Of a stretch of DNA of 64,000 nucleotides, positions 41,773 through 54,399 are shown in pieces. Both the position numbers and the translations under genes were made by a program. The DNA is taken from positions 5,897,501-5,961,500 of the forward strand of contig NC_091966.1 of assembly GCF_036711975.1 (NCBI RefSeq). Direction: 5' to 3'. Every line of letters starts with the position of its first letter. Positions within the stretch are counted from its first letter, which is position 1. The notes below the pieces were generated by a model, which saw only the letters and a list, made by a program, of their open reading frames with translations, was not told the DNA's origin and searched no databases. The DNA is from Onthophagus taurus. Taxonomy: Eukaryota; Arthropoda; Insecta; Coleoptera; Scarabaeidae.

Positions 41773-44700
41773 ATGAATGGATTTAAAATAACTGTAAATT
41801 TGGTTGAATTTTTCAACGATCACCGCCGGTTTTGTCGAATGTTCGTTAATTTAAACAGGATGGAAACGATTAATGATTTACAAGAGCACATCGCTAAAAC
41901 GTTTAACTTGAACAATTTTTATTTGATGGCTGAGAAGCAGTTTTTACCTGGCACGGAAAGTATTCAAATATTAAATGTTAACGATTGCATTTCGTAAGTG
42001 TGATAAAATTAATATTTTTGACGTTTTTATATAATGTTTTATTGTTAGGGTTGCTCCTTTACCACAAAATTCGAATACAGTTACAAAAAAGCCTTGCCCA
42101 CAACAACAATTAGAAGAAAACAATAATAGTTCGAGTGAAAATGAAGCAATTGAAAATGGAAAGAATAAACGAAGAAAAAAGAATAAAGAGAAAGTGTATC
42201 CTAACAAAAAATTAAAAAATTCTTTTACTGTTTCAAATGAACGTCTTTGGGGGAGTACTCCGATAGAAAATAATGAACAACCCAATAATGATGAGAACGT
42301 AACAAAGAAAACAAGTAAAAGAAATAAAACTTTGAAGAGAACAAATTTAACAACAAAAATAGATGGTGGGAAAGTGGATGATGATGTTGATGAGAATGGT
42401 ACTCATAATTCTGTTAAGGATAAAGTTGAATATTTTGAAAAACACACTGATGTAATAAATCTAAATCAATCCCAGGAAAATGAAAAAGACATTGCACCAG
42501 AAACTGTTAATATTTCTGATGTTATGAAAAATCACAAACTTTTTGTAAAACCTAATGATTCATTAAAATTAATTTCCACAAAATTACCACAACAACAAAA
42601 TGTAATCAAAAATATTGTTGTTTGTACATCAAAAGAAACAAGCGGATTTGAATCTATTGAACCTTCAACAGATTCAATTAAAACAACTGGTAAAGAAGAA
42701 AATGATATTAATACATTAAAAGATTCCAATCAAAAAGATACAAAAGTTAATATTATACAAGACATTGTTATACCACAGGAGTTAATTGAAATAACTGATA
42801 ATTCTGTGAATGTTGAAGTAATGGAAGTTGAAAATTCAACAATATCAGATACAACTGAATGTCTATCTATATCTAGCATCATCCAAGAAAATGTAGTGAA
42901 ACGTAAAAGAGTTAGAACCCGTAAAAGGAAATTAAAGAATGTTCAACCAGAAGAGAAAACAAATTTTAAAACAAATTTTAATTTTAAAATCAATTTACCT
43001 AAACCTTCACCAAGCATTCATATTAAATTTGATGATGATGGAAATATGAAGAATTTGAAAAATGTTGGCAATCAATCGAACAAATATGAAGAAAGTGAAC
43101 AAGTTATTGTTGTTGATTTGAGTACTAAAGTCTCTGAAAATGATGATGTGGAGTATGTTCCAAATGAAAACGAAATTGAAATGGGTAAACATGATCAAAT
43201 TAATGATCAAGCGATTATAAAAACAGAAATGGAATTGTTAGAACTCCTTCCTGAAATGATTGAAAAGTATCCTTTGTTGCAAGAGGAAAGTTTACAAGAA
43301 GGAAATGTTATTGCATTTAAGGTAAACAAATTTGGATTAAGTTAATAAATTTAAATTATTACTTGTTTTTTTTTGTAGTTATTAAAATTAGGAGATTTTC
43401 TTATTCCTGATATGACTAATTATATTATTGGGAAAATTATGGGTGTTAATAATGATGGTAAAGACGTTGTTATTAATGTTATAGGTAAGAAAGTTTTGAA
43501 TTTATATCAGAAATAAGTTATTACAACTTTTTATATATAATGATATAGAGGTAATTCAAATTTGAAACCACCATTGGGATCTCAGAAACCATAAGAGATA
43601 CAGAAATGGTTAAATCGGGGCAAAGTTGCGTATCTTACAGCTCATCATTTTGCAACTAAGTTTTTGGATCTAGCCGTTTTAGTTTTTAAAATATGGCCGA
43701 AAAACAAAAAAATTACTTTTTCGTTTTTTGCCTATAACTTCTTTATTTTTCGTTTTTTTGTGAATCTGAAAAAACATTCTTAAGGCAACTTTTTATGAAA
43801 AATGTCATGACACAACTAGAAATTTTCTGCAACGTTTCGTTTTCGTGAAACTATCATCAGGTTTATTTTTTCTTATCAACGCCACGTTTGATTTTGACAC
43901 CAAAAAATAGGATAATTAATTCTGATTTCAATGATATGTCACACATTAAATTAACATGTATTTCATTTAAAAAAACATTGAATTATTCAAAAAAAAAAAA
44001 CGAATATCTTATTAGGAGGCTGCAACTTGTGCCCTAAGATTTCCATTTAATTTTTAGTTGTGTCATGACATTTTTCATAAAAAGTTGCCTTAGGAATGTT
44101 TTTTCATATTCATGAAAGCGAAAAAGTAATTTTTTTGTTTTTCGGCCATATTTTAAAAACGAAAACGGCTACATCCAAAACCTTTGTTGAAAAATGATGA
44201 GCTCAACCATTTCTGTATCTCTTATGGTTTCTGAGATGCCAATGGTGGGGGTAGAATTTGAATTACCCTGAATATGATCGCTTCATACATATGAAAACGG
44301 TCGGTTATCTCCTAAAGTAAGATAGCTGGAAAAGCCTTTTAAAAGCCTTGGTTTTTTAAAATCCGTTACAATAAAAACAAATTAAGTATACAGGGTCAGT
44401 TAAAAAGTGATGACGAAACAAAGTTAAGTTTTCTTTAATGGAACACCTTTCAATTCATGTCGAAATTCTAAACAACATTTCAGACGTTCTACATATCAGA
44501 AATAAAAGCACCAAATGGTATCTATTGCAATCTGTAAAGTATGAAATAGTTTTTGAAGTAGGATTATTAAAATGTATTGGAAGGTAACGTTTTGCCATCA
44601 TGTTTAACCTTTTGTTTTCTTGAATCTGATCCATATCCGACTAAGTCTCTATGTTGGTTCATATTGAATTGCAATAAACCTGATGTATCAAGCATGCACC

Positions 44701-47168
44701 TACACCTTAGTAACCAGAAATCTCAGAAAGGGTTTTATAAATTCAATAACAAAGAGCCAAATGAGTGCAAAGATTATGTTGTACAAATGTTGAATCTGGC
44801 ACTGCTAGCACTCCTCAAACCGAACACGTAAATTAGCCATTTCAGTGCGGATATTGTGCTTTAATTGGAGGTATAAGAAGATGAGATGTTACATTTCCCA
44901 GGAAATGTTGACTGACATCCTCAAGTGATTGGTTTGAATGGTCGTAAGTGGCTCCATCTTGTTTAATCATGTGTCCAAATCGAAACCTTAAAACTCCTGC
45001 AGATGTGGAACCAAAAAGTTTCTTAGCGTGTCGCAATACCGTTCCCAGTTTACCGTAAGTGCTCGTCCTCGCTGGGGTTCAAAACAATAAGGTCCAATGA
45101 TGCCTTCATCAGACATGGCAACACAATAACTTTTTGACTATGTAATGATCGTTCATGTTTCTGTCTTGAATTTTCGTTGGCCCAGTAGCGTCAGTTTTCG
45201 AACGTTGGGTGACGTTGAAGCATTTCATTTGTAAAATTTAGTCGGTGACGATAATCAATAATGTTCAGAAGTTGAACAAATTGGATTTTAAAGCTATAAG
45301 ATGTAAGTTTTACTTCAGAATCTTGTACAACGACTATTTTTTTAATTTTTAATTCATTTAAAAAATTGTAAGAATTGAATTATATATTTTTTTGCTTTAA
45401 GAGATTGTTATCAAATATTTGACTTTATAACATTTCTAAGGAAAATATATAAAAGTAAGTATTAAAATATAAATAATTTTGACCCAACACTTTTTGAATT
45501 TTGATTGACTTACGACTTTTGGTCGAACAAATTATAATACATATGACTTCTTTGTCAATAAATGCAAGATATTGAAAAAATAGCCGATTGCTGTTATTAA
45601 TATATCTTATATTATGTTATACAATAAAAAAATTCAAATAAATTTGTTGTTAACAAAAACGTCAAAAGTAATGTTATTTAATTAAAATATTGCATAGATA
45701 TTTTATAAATCTACATCCTCATTCTCACTTTCTTCGATATCTGGATCAATATTTGGCACATTATCAATTGGTAAGTTTTTGCAAAAATCATGAAATTGTG
45801 TATGGATAAAGGGCAAGAGAGAAAGTAAATCTTTTTTTTTTACTTTGGCTTATAGGTATTAGTCCTTTATAACAAGGTATTAATTTAAATTTTTTTTCTG
45901 TACAAGTTCGACGTTCAAAATTCACTATTTGAAAAGATGTATCATTCAGAGATTTCGTGATGTAAATTTTCTTGGAATCAAATTGCTGGAATCGAAGCCA
46001 TTTAGTTTCTTTCCATACAAATTTTTCTTCAGTTGTTGTAATTTTAGAAGCAACTGGGCAAAGGGGCCTTTTAATAAAGATGAAAATTCATAAAAATCTT
46101 CACTTTGCATTTCGACAACTTCAAACACTTTTTTTTTCCAGCGTTTCGTACTAACTGATACAATTATATCGCATCCATTATATGGATGCGATATTATATC
46201 TATATATATTAGATTATATTATAGATTATATCTATATATATAGCGTGTCTGTACTTCTGTTCTCAATTTAGACATATAATACCTGAATGCATTTAGTTGT
46301 CAGTATTAACTAGTATTAACTTCTCCACTAAGTTAATTTCCTGCACTCTTTTGGCAATAACATCTCATCATCGAGTCGTATAGTTTTCATTATTTTAATT
46401 TTGTCGAACTGCACCAACTAGATTTCCGCGGCTCTCCCACAATGTTGTTTGCCGCCCTATAGATTTCTATGTGCGTTAGTTCTAGACGACATCTAGAACA
46501 ACTGTTGCAACATCCCTGGAGTTTCCGGTTTACAAATACGAAAAAGAATTTACACAAAGTTATAGGGGGATAACCTGTGTATCATTCATCGCATTTCCCA
46601 GATCTTAATCTTATAGAGTATGTGGAAACACCGTTACAGAATGGGCATACCAAGGACCATTTAAACCCAAGAGGATCCAAAAAAACCTTAAGGGAAAAAT
46701 CGCCGTAAATCTCTCTATATATATCAAAAAATCTTGTGAAATCCATGCCAAGGAGATTAAGTGTGGACAAGAAATCCAATAATTATCAAACCAAATATTA
46801 AAAGTTAATATTATATTACTTATTATGCTTAAATTCAGTTATGATGTGTTCTTTTTTTTTTTTCCACACATTGATATTAAGTACTCCACATTCACGACCT
46901 TATGTTATGATATACCAATATTATGAATGCGAAATGTTACAACTTAATTAATGTTGCTAATTTTAGTATTTATTAATTTAAAAAATTAATATGTAATTCT
47001 GGTCTTTAGTAATACTTTCGTGATGTTTTAGGTGGTTTGGAAGAAGCTAAGACTGCAGCAGAATCTTTATGTGAAGGCGATGAATTTATCGATGTTACAG
47101 AAACAACGCGAAAATACGAAAAGAGACATTTATTATGTGCTCGATTAATTTCTAAACATGCCACTTAA
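41773..47168 (+). CDS. coil: Coilin, Cajal body scaffold protein
   Basis: Four exons: 41773-41993, 42049-43321, 43379-43484 and 47032-47168, all GT..AG with matching phases, giving 578 aa. Residues 1-75 form the coilin self-association domain (NLVEFFNDHRRFCRMFVNLN, INDLQEHIAKTFNL, NVNDCIS). The middle is long, Asn/Lys/Ser-rich and disordered, with a basic nuclear-localisation-like run KRKRVRTRKRKLK near residue 360. The C-terminus (about residue 465 on) is the atypical Tudor-like domain (NVIAFKLLKLGDFLIPDMTN, IGKIMGVNNDGKDVVINVI). Coilin nucleates Cajal bodies where snRNPs mature. No RG box is visible, unlike in vertebrate coilin. Intron 3 (3.5 kb) is full of transposon remains. AATAAA lies at 47306-47311. 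Confidence 0.93.
43547..44270. mobile_element. Inverted-repeat element (~300-bp arms) in coilin intron 3
   Basis: The left arm GGTAATTCAAATTTGAAACC and right arm end TAGAATTTGAATTACCCTG are inverted. Pairing continues through CAGAAACCATAAGAGATACA and ATGTCATGACACAACTA. There is no transposase. It is mariner-type in end sequence (CAGGGTAATTC). Confidence 0.85.
44389..45260 (-). pseudogene. Tc1/mariner-superfamily transposase relic
   Basis: Minus-strand frames from about 45140 down read DEGIIGPYCFEPQRGRALTVN, WERYCDTLRNFLVPHLQ, MIKQDGATYDHSNQSLED and MANLRVRFEEC. This is the order of DDE_3 transposases (G.IGPYFF...VNG.RY...QQDGATCHT...NFR.R...C). TACAGGGTCAGTTAAAAAGT at 44389 is a probable terminal repeat. 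Frames are broken. Confidence 0.7.
45420..46200 (-). pseudogene. Unidentified transposon-derived coding relic
   Basis: The minus strand shows VFEVVEMQSEDFYEFSSLLKG (46128-46066) and, in another frame near 45800-45710, FIHTQFHDFCKNLPIDNVPN followed by an acidic end. The style (a folded stretch, then an acidic C-terminal tail and stop) suggests a transposase C-terminus, but I cannot name the family. Confidence 0.3.
46565..46800 (+). pseudogene. Tc1 transposase C-terminal relic
   Basis: The + strand reads HFPDLNLIEYVETPLQNG, close to the Tc1 block SPDLNPIEHLW..LK. It is followed by HLNPRGSKKTLREK and, frame-shifted, IYIKKSCEIHAKEI, matching the ...L.ESMPRR tail region. The N-terminal part is missing. 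Confidence 0.65.
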
Positions 47169-47719
47169 ATTTCAGATATTATTCATTTGATTATCTATAA
47201 TATACGAATATATTTATGATAAAAAAGGTTTATCTGCGCAAAATACGTTGCGAATCTATTAATACATAGTTATGTATACATTTTCTGCATGTAAATTATT
47301 CATTTAATAAACTAGTTAATTAAATGTTAGGACAAAAGTAGTCGCATCTGTACACATTTGAAAGTCCCTTTGAAATCCTTGAAATTAAAAGATCCGCCGT
47401 TACTCATTTTTAATGTTAATTATTATTATTGTTTTAAAGGACTGAAGATTTTATCGCCATCTATAAATGAAAATGTGTGTAAATAAGAATATTCGATTCC
47501 TGTAATATCGACTTTAATTAAGGATGTGAATCTTTTTTAAAAGATGCCGCAATGAGAATCGAAAAAATTTTGGAAAAGAAAGTTATTTGAAATATTTTGA
47601 TAATAATTTTGGATTACTCCAATAATTATCACGCTGTAAGTGAAGAATGTATTTAATTTTATTTTGCATATTTGATTTTAATTATATATAATATAAATAT
47701 TTTAATTTTACATTTGAAT

Positions 47720-48560
47720 AGATTTGTGATGTAACTAATTCGATGTGGGTAAGGTAGTGGTTGTTTCCTCGAAGGACTTTTTGACAGGGCAAATCAGAGC
47801 CCGGTTGAGTGGCGCACCAATTAAATATTTGAGCGGCTTCGGGGGTGGCTCAATCGGGCGGCATCGCGGGTCAAGCAACCAAGGTTAATAATTGACGGGA
47901 ACGGCTTTTAACACCCGGCAACCGGCTACTCTTTTATTCAAGAGTAGGGCCGCCCGATGCCAAAACGTAACCCGCTAGGATATCTGACACCTAGACAACC
48001 GAAACAGAGTGATTAGGAATCCGTCACTGTACTGCGACAGCTTCTACACTCGAAATCTTAACATCTTCACTAAAGTGCATGTCAACCTAGATTTATAAAC
48101 CGATCGAAGATATTCGTTAATTAATTAACAAAGAAAATACATTTTGAATCCGAATTTGAAATGGTTTTGAGACATCTTTTGGGATTGCTGGTTAGAGATC
48201 TTCCTATTCGAAATTCGTCCGTACATACATACATACATGGTTCAAGTTGCATATTTGATGTCGATCTTTGGCAAGTCGTCGCCTTCGGCCGCCTGAGGCC
48301 CATAACTCATATCGAAAAGTCGTATATCAGGGCAATCGGGAGGCTCGGGACGCCTCCGAGCGCTTAAATTTTTGATGTGGTGCCCCGCAGATCGCCATCT
48401 GCAAAAGGCACGTCCGCGGAAATTTAAAATTTATCTGTGGACGCGTTTAAATTTCGTACAAAACACCCTCGAGATACCCAAACCAACACTTTCGGTCGAG
48501 TTACACTTGAACGTTTTAATAAAGAAATACGTCTCTTAGGGTGTCTTAGTTAACAAATTG
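47720..48560. other. GC-richer noncoding block, possible regulatory DNA
   Basis: It is clearly less AT-rich than its flanks, with GGCGGCATCGCGGG, CTTCGGCCGCCTGAGGCCC, CGCCATCTGC (an E-box-like CATCTG) and TTAATTAATTAA words. There is no repeat relation to other parts of the window and no credible protein. It may be conserved regulatory DNA of a neighbouring developmental gene, which is inference only. Confidence 0.35.
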
Positions 48561-48849
48561 GTTTCTTCTGGGCTCTACTTCTTATTAACAAGATTGATTC
48601 TACCGATTCTTTCCTTAATAACGTCGTTATTTACCACAAAACGACGCTAATAGGACTTTACGTGATTCACGTGACTATTACCTTTACTTAAGCACTTATT
48701 TAATCTTAACCTACATGGATTATTAGAATATAACAACAGGTTGAATGTAATGATTCTGAAGGGATGCAAAAGAAAAATAGAATAGATAGAGGAAAAAGAA
48801 AAAGCATAGTATTTTATGGGGCAATTCGGTTGGGGCACGGCCCTTATCC

Positions 48850-49720
48850 ATTCGTAAAGTTATGGGCATTAAAAGCAGGGCATTGTTCACTGACGTCGAC
48901 GGTGTTGGTGGAGTCTGAGGCGCGAAGAAGTCGGCCGTAAAGGGGCCACGCGCCCGCTTAAGTTATTACTCGAGCCGGTTTCGCTTATTAAAGGAGAACA
49001 TTACGCCTCGGTCCGCGCCACTCGTAAACCATCTTTCTTTACTACCGCCCTCGGAAGAATTCTTTTTCCCCGCTCCCCTACCCATCCCGAACGTGTGCAC
49101 CAACACAATGGAGACGCGTTATGGCCACACAGTAGGAGAATTGAAATTACCCATAAGAGGGTAAATATATTTACTAAAACACGATGGTATTCTACTTAAA
49201 TAATATATTATTGTAATTTTTTTAATATTTGTGTATCTAGATGAACACTATGATGTCGATGAAACCGTAACAAAAAAGAAAATTAAGAAAAATAGATGTT
49301 TAAAGGTTTAGATTGGTTCTATTCGAAAGTTAAAGAGGCGATGAAGCGCCTATTAAGAAGTTTAACTCGACGAGTGAGTGAAAGCCGAAAGATGGCATGC
49401 AATATGCATGGCCTCCAGCCGGTTCTTCTTCTCCTCCGTCCGAATACCGATGCGACCGCTTGCATTATTCACCTTCAGGCCGCTGCCGTCGCCTTGAACC
49501 ACCCCATCTCCCCGAACGCTCTCCGGAAGCAAGCCCCCAAGTCTCCGATTACGGGGAGCCCTCTTTTGCTTTAGCTTTCGTTTTTGCCGCCTCCGTCAAC
49601 GTTTCTCTCTTTGCCAAATGGACCCGAGATCTACTTATATTTTCGCCGGTCGACCGCTTTTGAGTACGTTTTGAGTACTTTTGAGCACGTCTTGACAGAT
49701 TTTCCACTGGGAATCAAGTC
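48850..49720. other. Second GC-rich noncoding block
   Basis: 48880-49100 and 49370-49640 are GC-rich. Overlapping open frames at 49296-49574 and 49397-49663 are Arg/Pro/Ser-rich readings of GC-rich DNA with no recognisable family, so they are not called as genes. GCATGCAATATGCATGGCC at 49396-49414 contains two octamer-like ATGCAT/ATGCAA words. Confidence 0.35.
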
Positions 49721-49979
49721 ACAAAAGTAAGAAAAAAAAAGATATCCACATATTCTCCACGGGGACTTCTAAGGAGAGGTGTATAATCTAGAAAAGAAAT
49801 GGAATTCTTAATACAGTAAAATCTCGATATATCCCTGCAGTTTCGTTTTAATGTTTAAAGTGAGTATATATTAAAATTTATTTAATACAAATTGTCCTAA
49901 ACGATAAACGATGATTTATATAAATATTTTGGATAGTCTAGCTAGTGGAGACAGTGATTAGAAAATGTCTTATTGCTAG

Positions 49980-52710
49980 AACAAAATTAAGTTATAATAC
50001 AGCATCATACTCAAGAGACGTTGTAAAGCTGGAAATGGAAAAAGCTCTGGTAATATGGATGGAGGATATGTCTCAAAAACGAATATAAGTTTTTGCGTCA
50101 ACTTATCTCTATACTATCTAGCAGATGGCATTAAGAATCTACAACCAGATTAAAGAAATAGAACGATAAACGTCAGCCCAGAAAAGAACCAAACTTGAAT
50201 TTTCTACAAATACAGGTGTTTTTTAAAAAGACACGCCCTGTATTCTATAAAGATTAAGGATGAAATTGGATCTGCAGATGATCTGGTAGCTAAAAAATTT
50301 TGTGCAAAATTAGCTAAAATAATTGAAAATCTGGATTAAGTATTTGATGCGGATAAAATAGGTATTTTATGGAAATGTATGCCAAGTAGATCATACGTAG
50401 CTAAAACCACGGTTCATGAAAGGTGTAAATTTAGACACTTTACCAGTTTACTGGACATCTAATAAAAAAGCTTTGGTTCGGCTCTATATGAACGATAAAG
50501 GCGTTGAATTTAAGGTTTTGTTGATACAACCATTATTAAGTAAAGTATTATGTAAAGCAAACATTTCGATACATTTTGGATCAATTAATGAATGATAAAA
50601 ATTCAACAATTATTGATGTATGAAAGAAATTTTCTAAATGATGCATCAAAAATGCTGGATTAGCACTCTCCGTCGTCCAATCGTCAACTTTGAACGCATG
50701 TTGGAGATCCCTTTGGTTAGAATGTGTAAAAAATAAAGCTCATGCGCCTTCCAATACGGTTTAATATTCTAACATAACAGCGTTAGGTCATTAAATAGGC
50801 AGAGAAGGATTTAATGATACTACGATTCTGCAGATATTGATGAATTACTAGTGGATAAAGCGCTAGAGGGTTTCTGGGGTAGTGGTAGTGCTTGCAACTC
50901 ATAAAGTAAGTAAAGTTACAATAAATAATATTTTATTATTTAAATTATTTTAATTAGCTGGTTATGGATAAAAAACGATTTATCGATCATAGAAACATGG
51001 GGTTGATGAAACATGGGGTATCATTTCCTAAGAGAGGTCAATGGACAGATTGCTGAATGTAAAAAAATGTTTGAGGGAAATAAAGTGTATTGGTGGATCA
51101 ACTAGTGGTTTTCATACCCATTTGAAAACAATTGAAGTGAAGAAAAGATGTGAACCCACTACCAGCGACACTGATAGTCAAATTATTTCCAAGAAATCAA
51201 AAGTGATTACCAGCTATTTCAAAAACTCATTTCTTATCTTTATTATCTCTCAAGACATCAGAGAAGGTTTACGAGCAAGAGGATTCGCAAACATTCCAAA
51301 AACTTCAACCACAATACGGAATGCGGTTCACGTCCACTCTGAGAAAATTAAAGATAAAATAACTTCTAAATATGTAGTATAGAAATATGTAGTTTAAAGT
51401 CTAAAGGTACATGATTCAGTATAACATTCGATGAGTGAACTTCACTTCGTAACCGTCGATACATTAATATTAATGTGGACTCTAATGAAGGATTATTTAA
51501 GAATATCAGGTTAGGACGTATAATTGGTTCAGTACCAGCCGAAAAATGTTTATCATTAGTTGAAGAACAGTTAGCAACTTTTGGTTTCAAAATAAATGAA
51601 GACATAGATAGCTCACATCAGTTATGATTAGCTCATGGTAAAAATTTAGCCATAACAGATGTTTAATATATGGCCAAAAGTACAAATGAAAATGTAGAAA
51701 ATGGGAAAGTCGAAGGAGAAAGTAGAAATGATGATGATATAGTTGAACAAGAATATAACGATTCCGATGATGAAGTATCCATATACCCTATGGATGGTGT
51801 CAGCATAGCTTTTGTTACTTTGTTCGTTTCAAGTTTTATAGTACAATAAATAAAATTTGCGTTTTCACTAGCATTACTTGTAATGCCGTATACCAGTGAT
51901 GTGTTGTGTTGTGCCAATGCGTCTGGTGCCTATAAACTGAAACTGACTGTGATAGGAGTCAAAAAACTCACGTGCTTTTAAAAATATGAATATACACTCT
52001 CCCAGTTCATTACTACAACTAAGAAGCTGCTTGAATAACTTGTGGCATATTCTAAGGTTGGTTTCATAAGAAGTTTATTCTCGAAGTAAAGTAGTATTTG
52101 AAGAAGGAAAAGTTGCCTCAAAAGGCCCTTCTTCTTCTGGACAATTCTCGCTCTCACCCAATGAAGCAATTCTAAGGTCTGCCGATGGAAATTTCTTTGT
52201 TCTTTTCTTTCCACCTAATGTTACATCAATTGCATAACCAATGGATCAGGGTGTCATTGAGACAATGAAACGCATTTACCGGAAAGAATTAACGATGAAT
52301 TTGTTGGATGCAGTTGACCTGATGAAATTTTGATCAAATTTTCAAAGTGGAAAATGCTTGGAGTGCACTGAAAGATACGAGTATTAAAAAGCTTTTTACA
52401 ATATCATGACACTGGAGGAAGATGAAAGCATTGTCTTAGCATCTGGTGAGGAAGAAACAACTAAAACAATGACGATATAGTTGAAGGAGATTTTGGGTCA
52501 ACCTAGTACAACGCAGCCTTATTCATCCGAAAATCAGAGTGGAGACGAAGAAATTGATAACATGATATTAGTCAAGCGAGTAACGAACCGGGAAGCTGAA
52601 GAAGCTGCGAAATGTGCAATGCAATGCAACTCATACCAAAATGACAGACTTTTTGAAAGAATAACTTACGTAGAATACATAAATATTGTAATCATAACCG
52701 ATTACAGATA
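49980..52710 (+). pseudogene. Tigger/CENP-B-type transposase pseudogene, interrupted
   Basis: Pieces on + in changing frames: LEMEKALVIWMEDMSQKRI (CENP-B HTH region, 50025), FASTYLYTI and MALRIYNQIKE, ADDLVAKKFCAKLAKIIENL (50270), KIGILWKCMPSRSYVAK (DDE region, 50355), then after the hAT insert FFVLFFPPNVTSIA with PMDQGVIETMKRIYRKE (about 52195-52290) and the acidic tail region to 52711 (TQPYSSENQSGDEEIDNM, REAEEAAKCAMQC). This is the order of Tigger proteins. Many stops. The insert splits it between about 50900 and 51950. Confidence 0.8.
50990..51920 (+). pseudogene. hAT (BED-finger) transposase fragment nested in the Tigger element
   Basis: The + strand reads LREIKCIGGSTSGFHTHLKT (end of a BED zinc finger), RCEPTTSDTDSQIISKKSKV, LRARGFANIPKTSTTIRNAV. 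After stops, pieces of the RNase H-like region with an acidic stretch (NDDDIVEQEYNDSDDE) follow. This is the N-terminal half of an insect ZBED-type hAT transposase, with no intact catalytic core. The open frame at 51041-51382 is its best-kept part. Confidence 0.7.
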
Positions 52711-52719
52711 ATTTGGTCA

Positions 52720-53400
52720 TTTTTGATTGTCGTATTGATCGTAGAGGAGTTTATGAACAATTGTAAAATAATGTTAGCTACTCTACACTAGTGAATTTCG
52801 ATACATTTTATTGTTCTTTAATGTTCTAATCCTAAGATATCACTTGTAAAGTCGATACGAAGTAATTTTAAAAATTATCGATCAGATAACCTCAATTTAA
52901 ATTTTTCAAAATTATTTATTTAAATCTTTATCTACCTGGTTCAAACCTATTGAAAACGATAACCTTAACTTAGTTGACAAAGAAAATAATCAATATTTGT
53001 ATGGAATAACGAAATTTAGATGAAAATTTACAAAATTAATTTGAACATATTGGAAAATTTATCGTTGAAATCAGAAGAAAATGAATAGATATTTGAAAAG
53101 TGATTTAAAAGAGCATCAAAATTACGAAATATCATGCATAATTATAAATAATTTTAAATTTTTTAAATAATAATTTGACAAATTGAATTAGAGATATTTC
53201 AAATGTCAAGGTTGGTAACATTGGAAAAACTAACGTACAAATTTCAAACCGATGAATTTAACCAATCAGGAGACGTTATTTGAAAATTTAACATTTGAAA
53301 AACGGAATTTATCAACAACAATGGTGGTTTCTGTTGTGTGAAGAAACACACGCATTTTTTTTGCTCTCCAAAAAATAGATTAAATCAACGTTTAACGAGT
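52720..53400. other. AT-rich tail of the pogo-like element
   Basis: No recognisable coding or strong repeat. Confidence 0.4.
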
Positions 53401-53409
53401 GTAAAAAAA

Positions 53410-53640
53410 AAAGATATCCGTTCCTGTCCTACCACTGAAGAAAACAATCGATCCTGTTCCTATCGAAGAAACTAATTTGGTCCCGTATTTGAAAAATCCG
53501 TTCCTGTTCACAACCATCGAAGAAATCAATTGGTTCCGTTCCTGGCTAAATCACTCTTCCGGTGAAGAGAAAGATTGGTTCCCAATCCTGAATCCAACTG
53601 TTCCTGTCACGAAGAAAATATTATCCTGAGTTTGACCTCC
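53410..53640. repeat. Interspersed CCGTTCCTG / GAAGAAA word repeats
   Basis: CCGTTCCTGTCC, CCTGTTCCTATCGAAGAAAC, CCGTTCCTGTTC, CATCGAAGAAATC and CCGTTCCTGGC recur at irregular 30-60 bp steps. Such clustered short words are typical of subterminal transposase-binding regions of hAT elements, but no matching end was found. Confidence 0.45.
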
Positions 53641-54399
53641 GAAGTTTTCATAAAAACAAACTGGCTAAGTTATTTTTTTTTAATAATTTATTGTTTTGTT
53701 GATTCAAAAATTTAAAAAAAAAACTCGTCTTACCTTCAATATGAAAAGTTTTCTTGATAAGTTCACTATAAAATTTTGAGGTTAGATTATTTCCCTAATT
53801 AATTTAATTTTTCACGAGTTTTAAAAACCGTAACAATATCCGAGTTGATAAATATTGCTTCGTATCAACTAATTTAGAGAATTTGTTTCTTATGTTCAGT
53901 AAATTCTGTTAATTTTGTCGACAACATTTCACCTTAAGTTTCACGTGTTTGTCTGGACCGTCTGGATAGTGTTGTCAGAACCTGCTTTTGACCCTGAGAT
54001 ATTATTCGACAATTATATTTGAATATTTAAACTTTTCAATTTAATAAAAATCAATTTATTATTAAAACTTAGTAATGTCCAGTAAGAGGGGCCATTTTCC
54101 GACCAAACTTGGAAAATAAGTACAATATGTTCTAACAATAAGTTATGTTAGTAAAGTTCTGTTTTTATTCTGTGCTGTGGAGTACGAATCGGTGTTCTAC
54201 TGTAGTTAAATATACTATAGACTTAAAAATATTTTGTTCGTTATATCCGAATTCCGTTATATGGAGCTTTTATTGTATTAGTTAATTTAGTTACTCTAGT
54301 TTTTACTTAATTTATTTCTTAGTTTATCTTGGTTTTAGTTGATCAACTACATAGCATCTGTGATTAGCAAACAGTGAGTTGGGTGCGTTAACTGTACTA

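Larger units (their letters stand above)
49812..54277 (+). mobile_element. pogo/Tigger-type transposon, decayed and nested
   Basis: The left end TACAGTAAAATCTCGATATA and right end ATATGGAGCTTTTATTGTA are inverted ends. The right subterminal TTAAAAATATTTTGTTCGTT matches the other pogo-like copies in the window. It contains a broken Tigger transposase split by a hAT fragment. It is the only copy here with family-defining coding sequence. Confidence 0.7.

Noticed and set aside
49296..49663. Overlapping open frames of 92 and 88 codons
   Set aside because: Compositionally biased readings of a GC-rich block, with nothing to favour either frame. Listed as noncoding pending conservation data.
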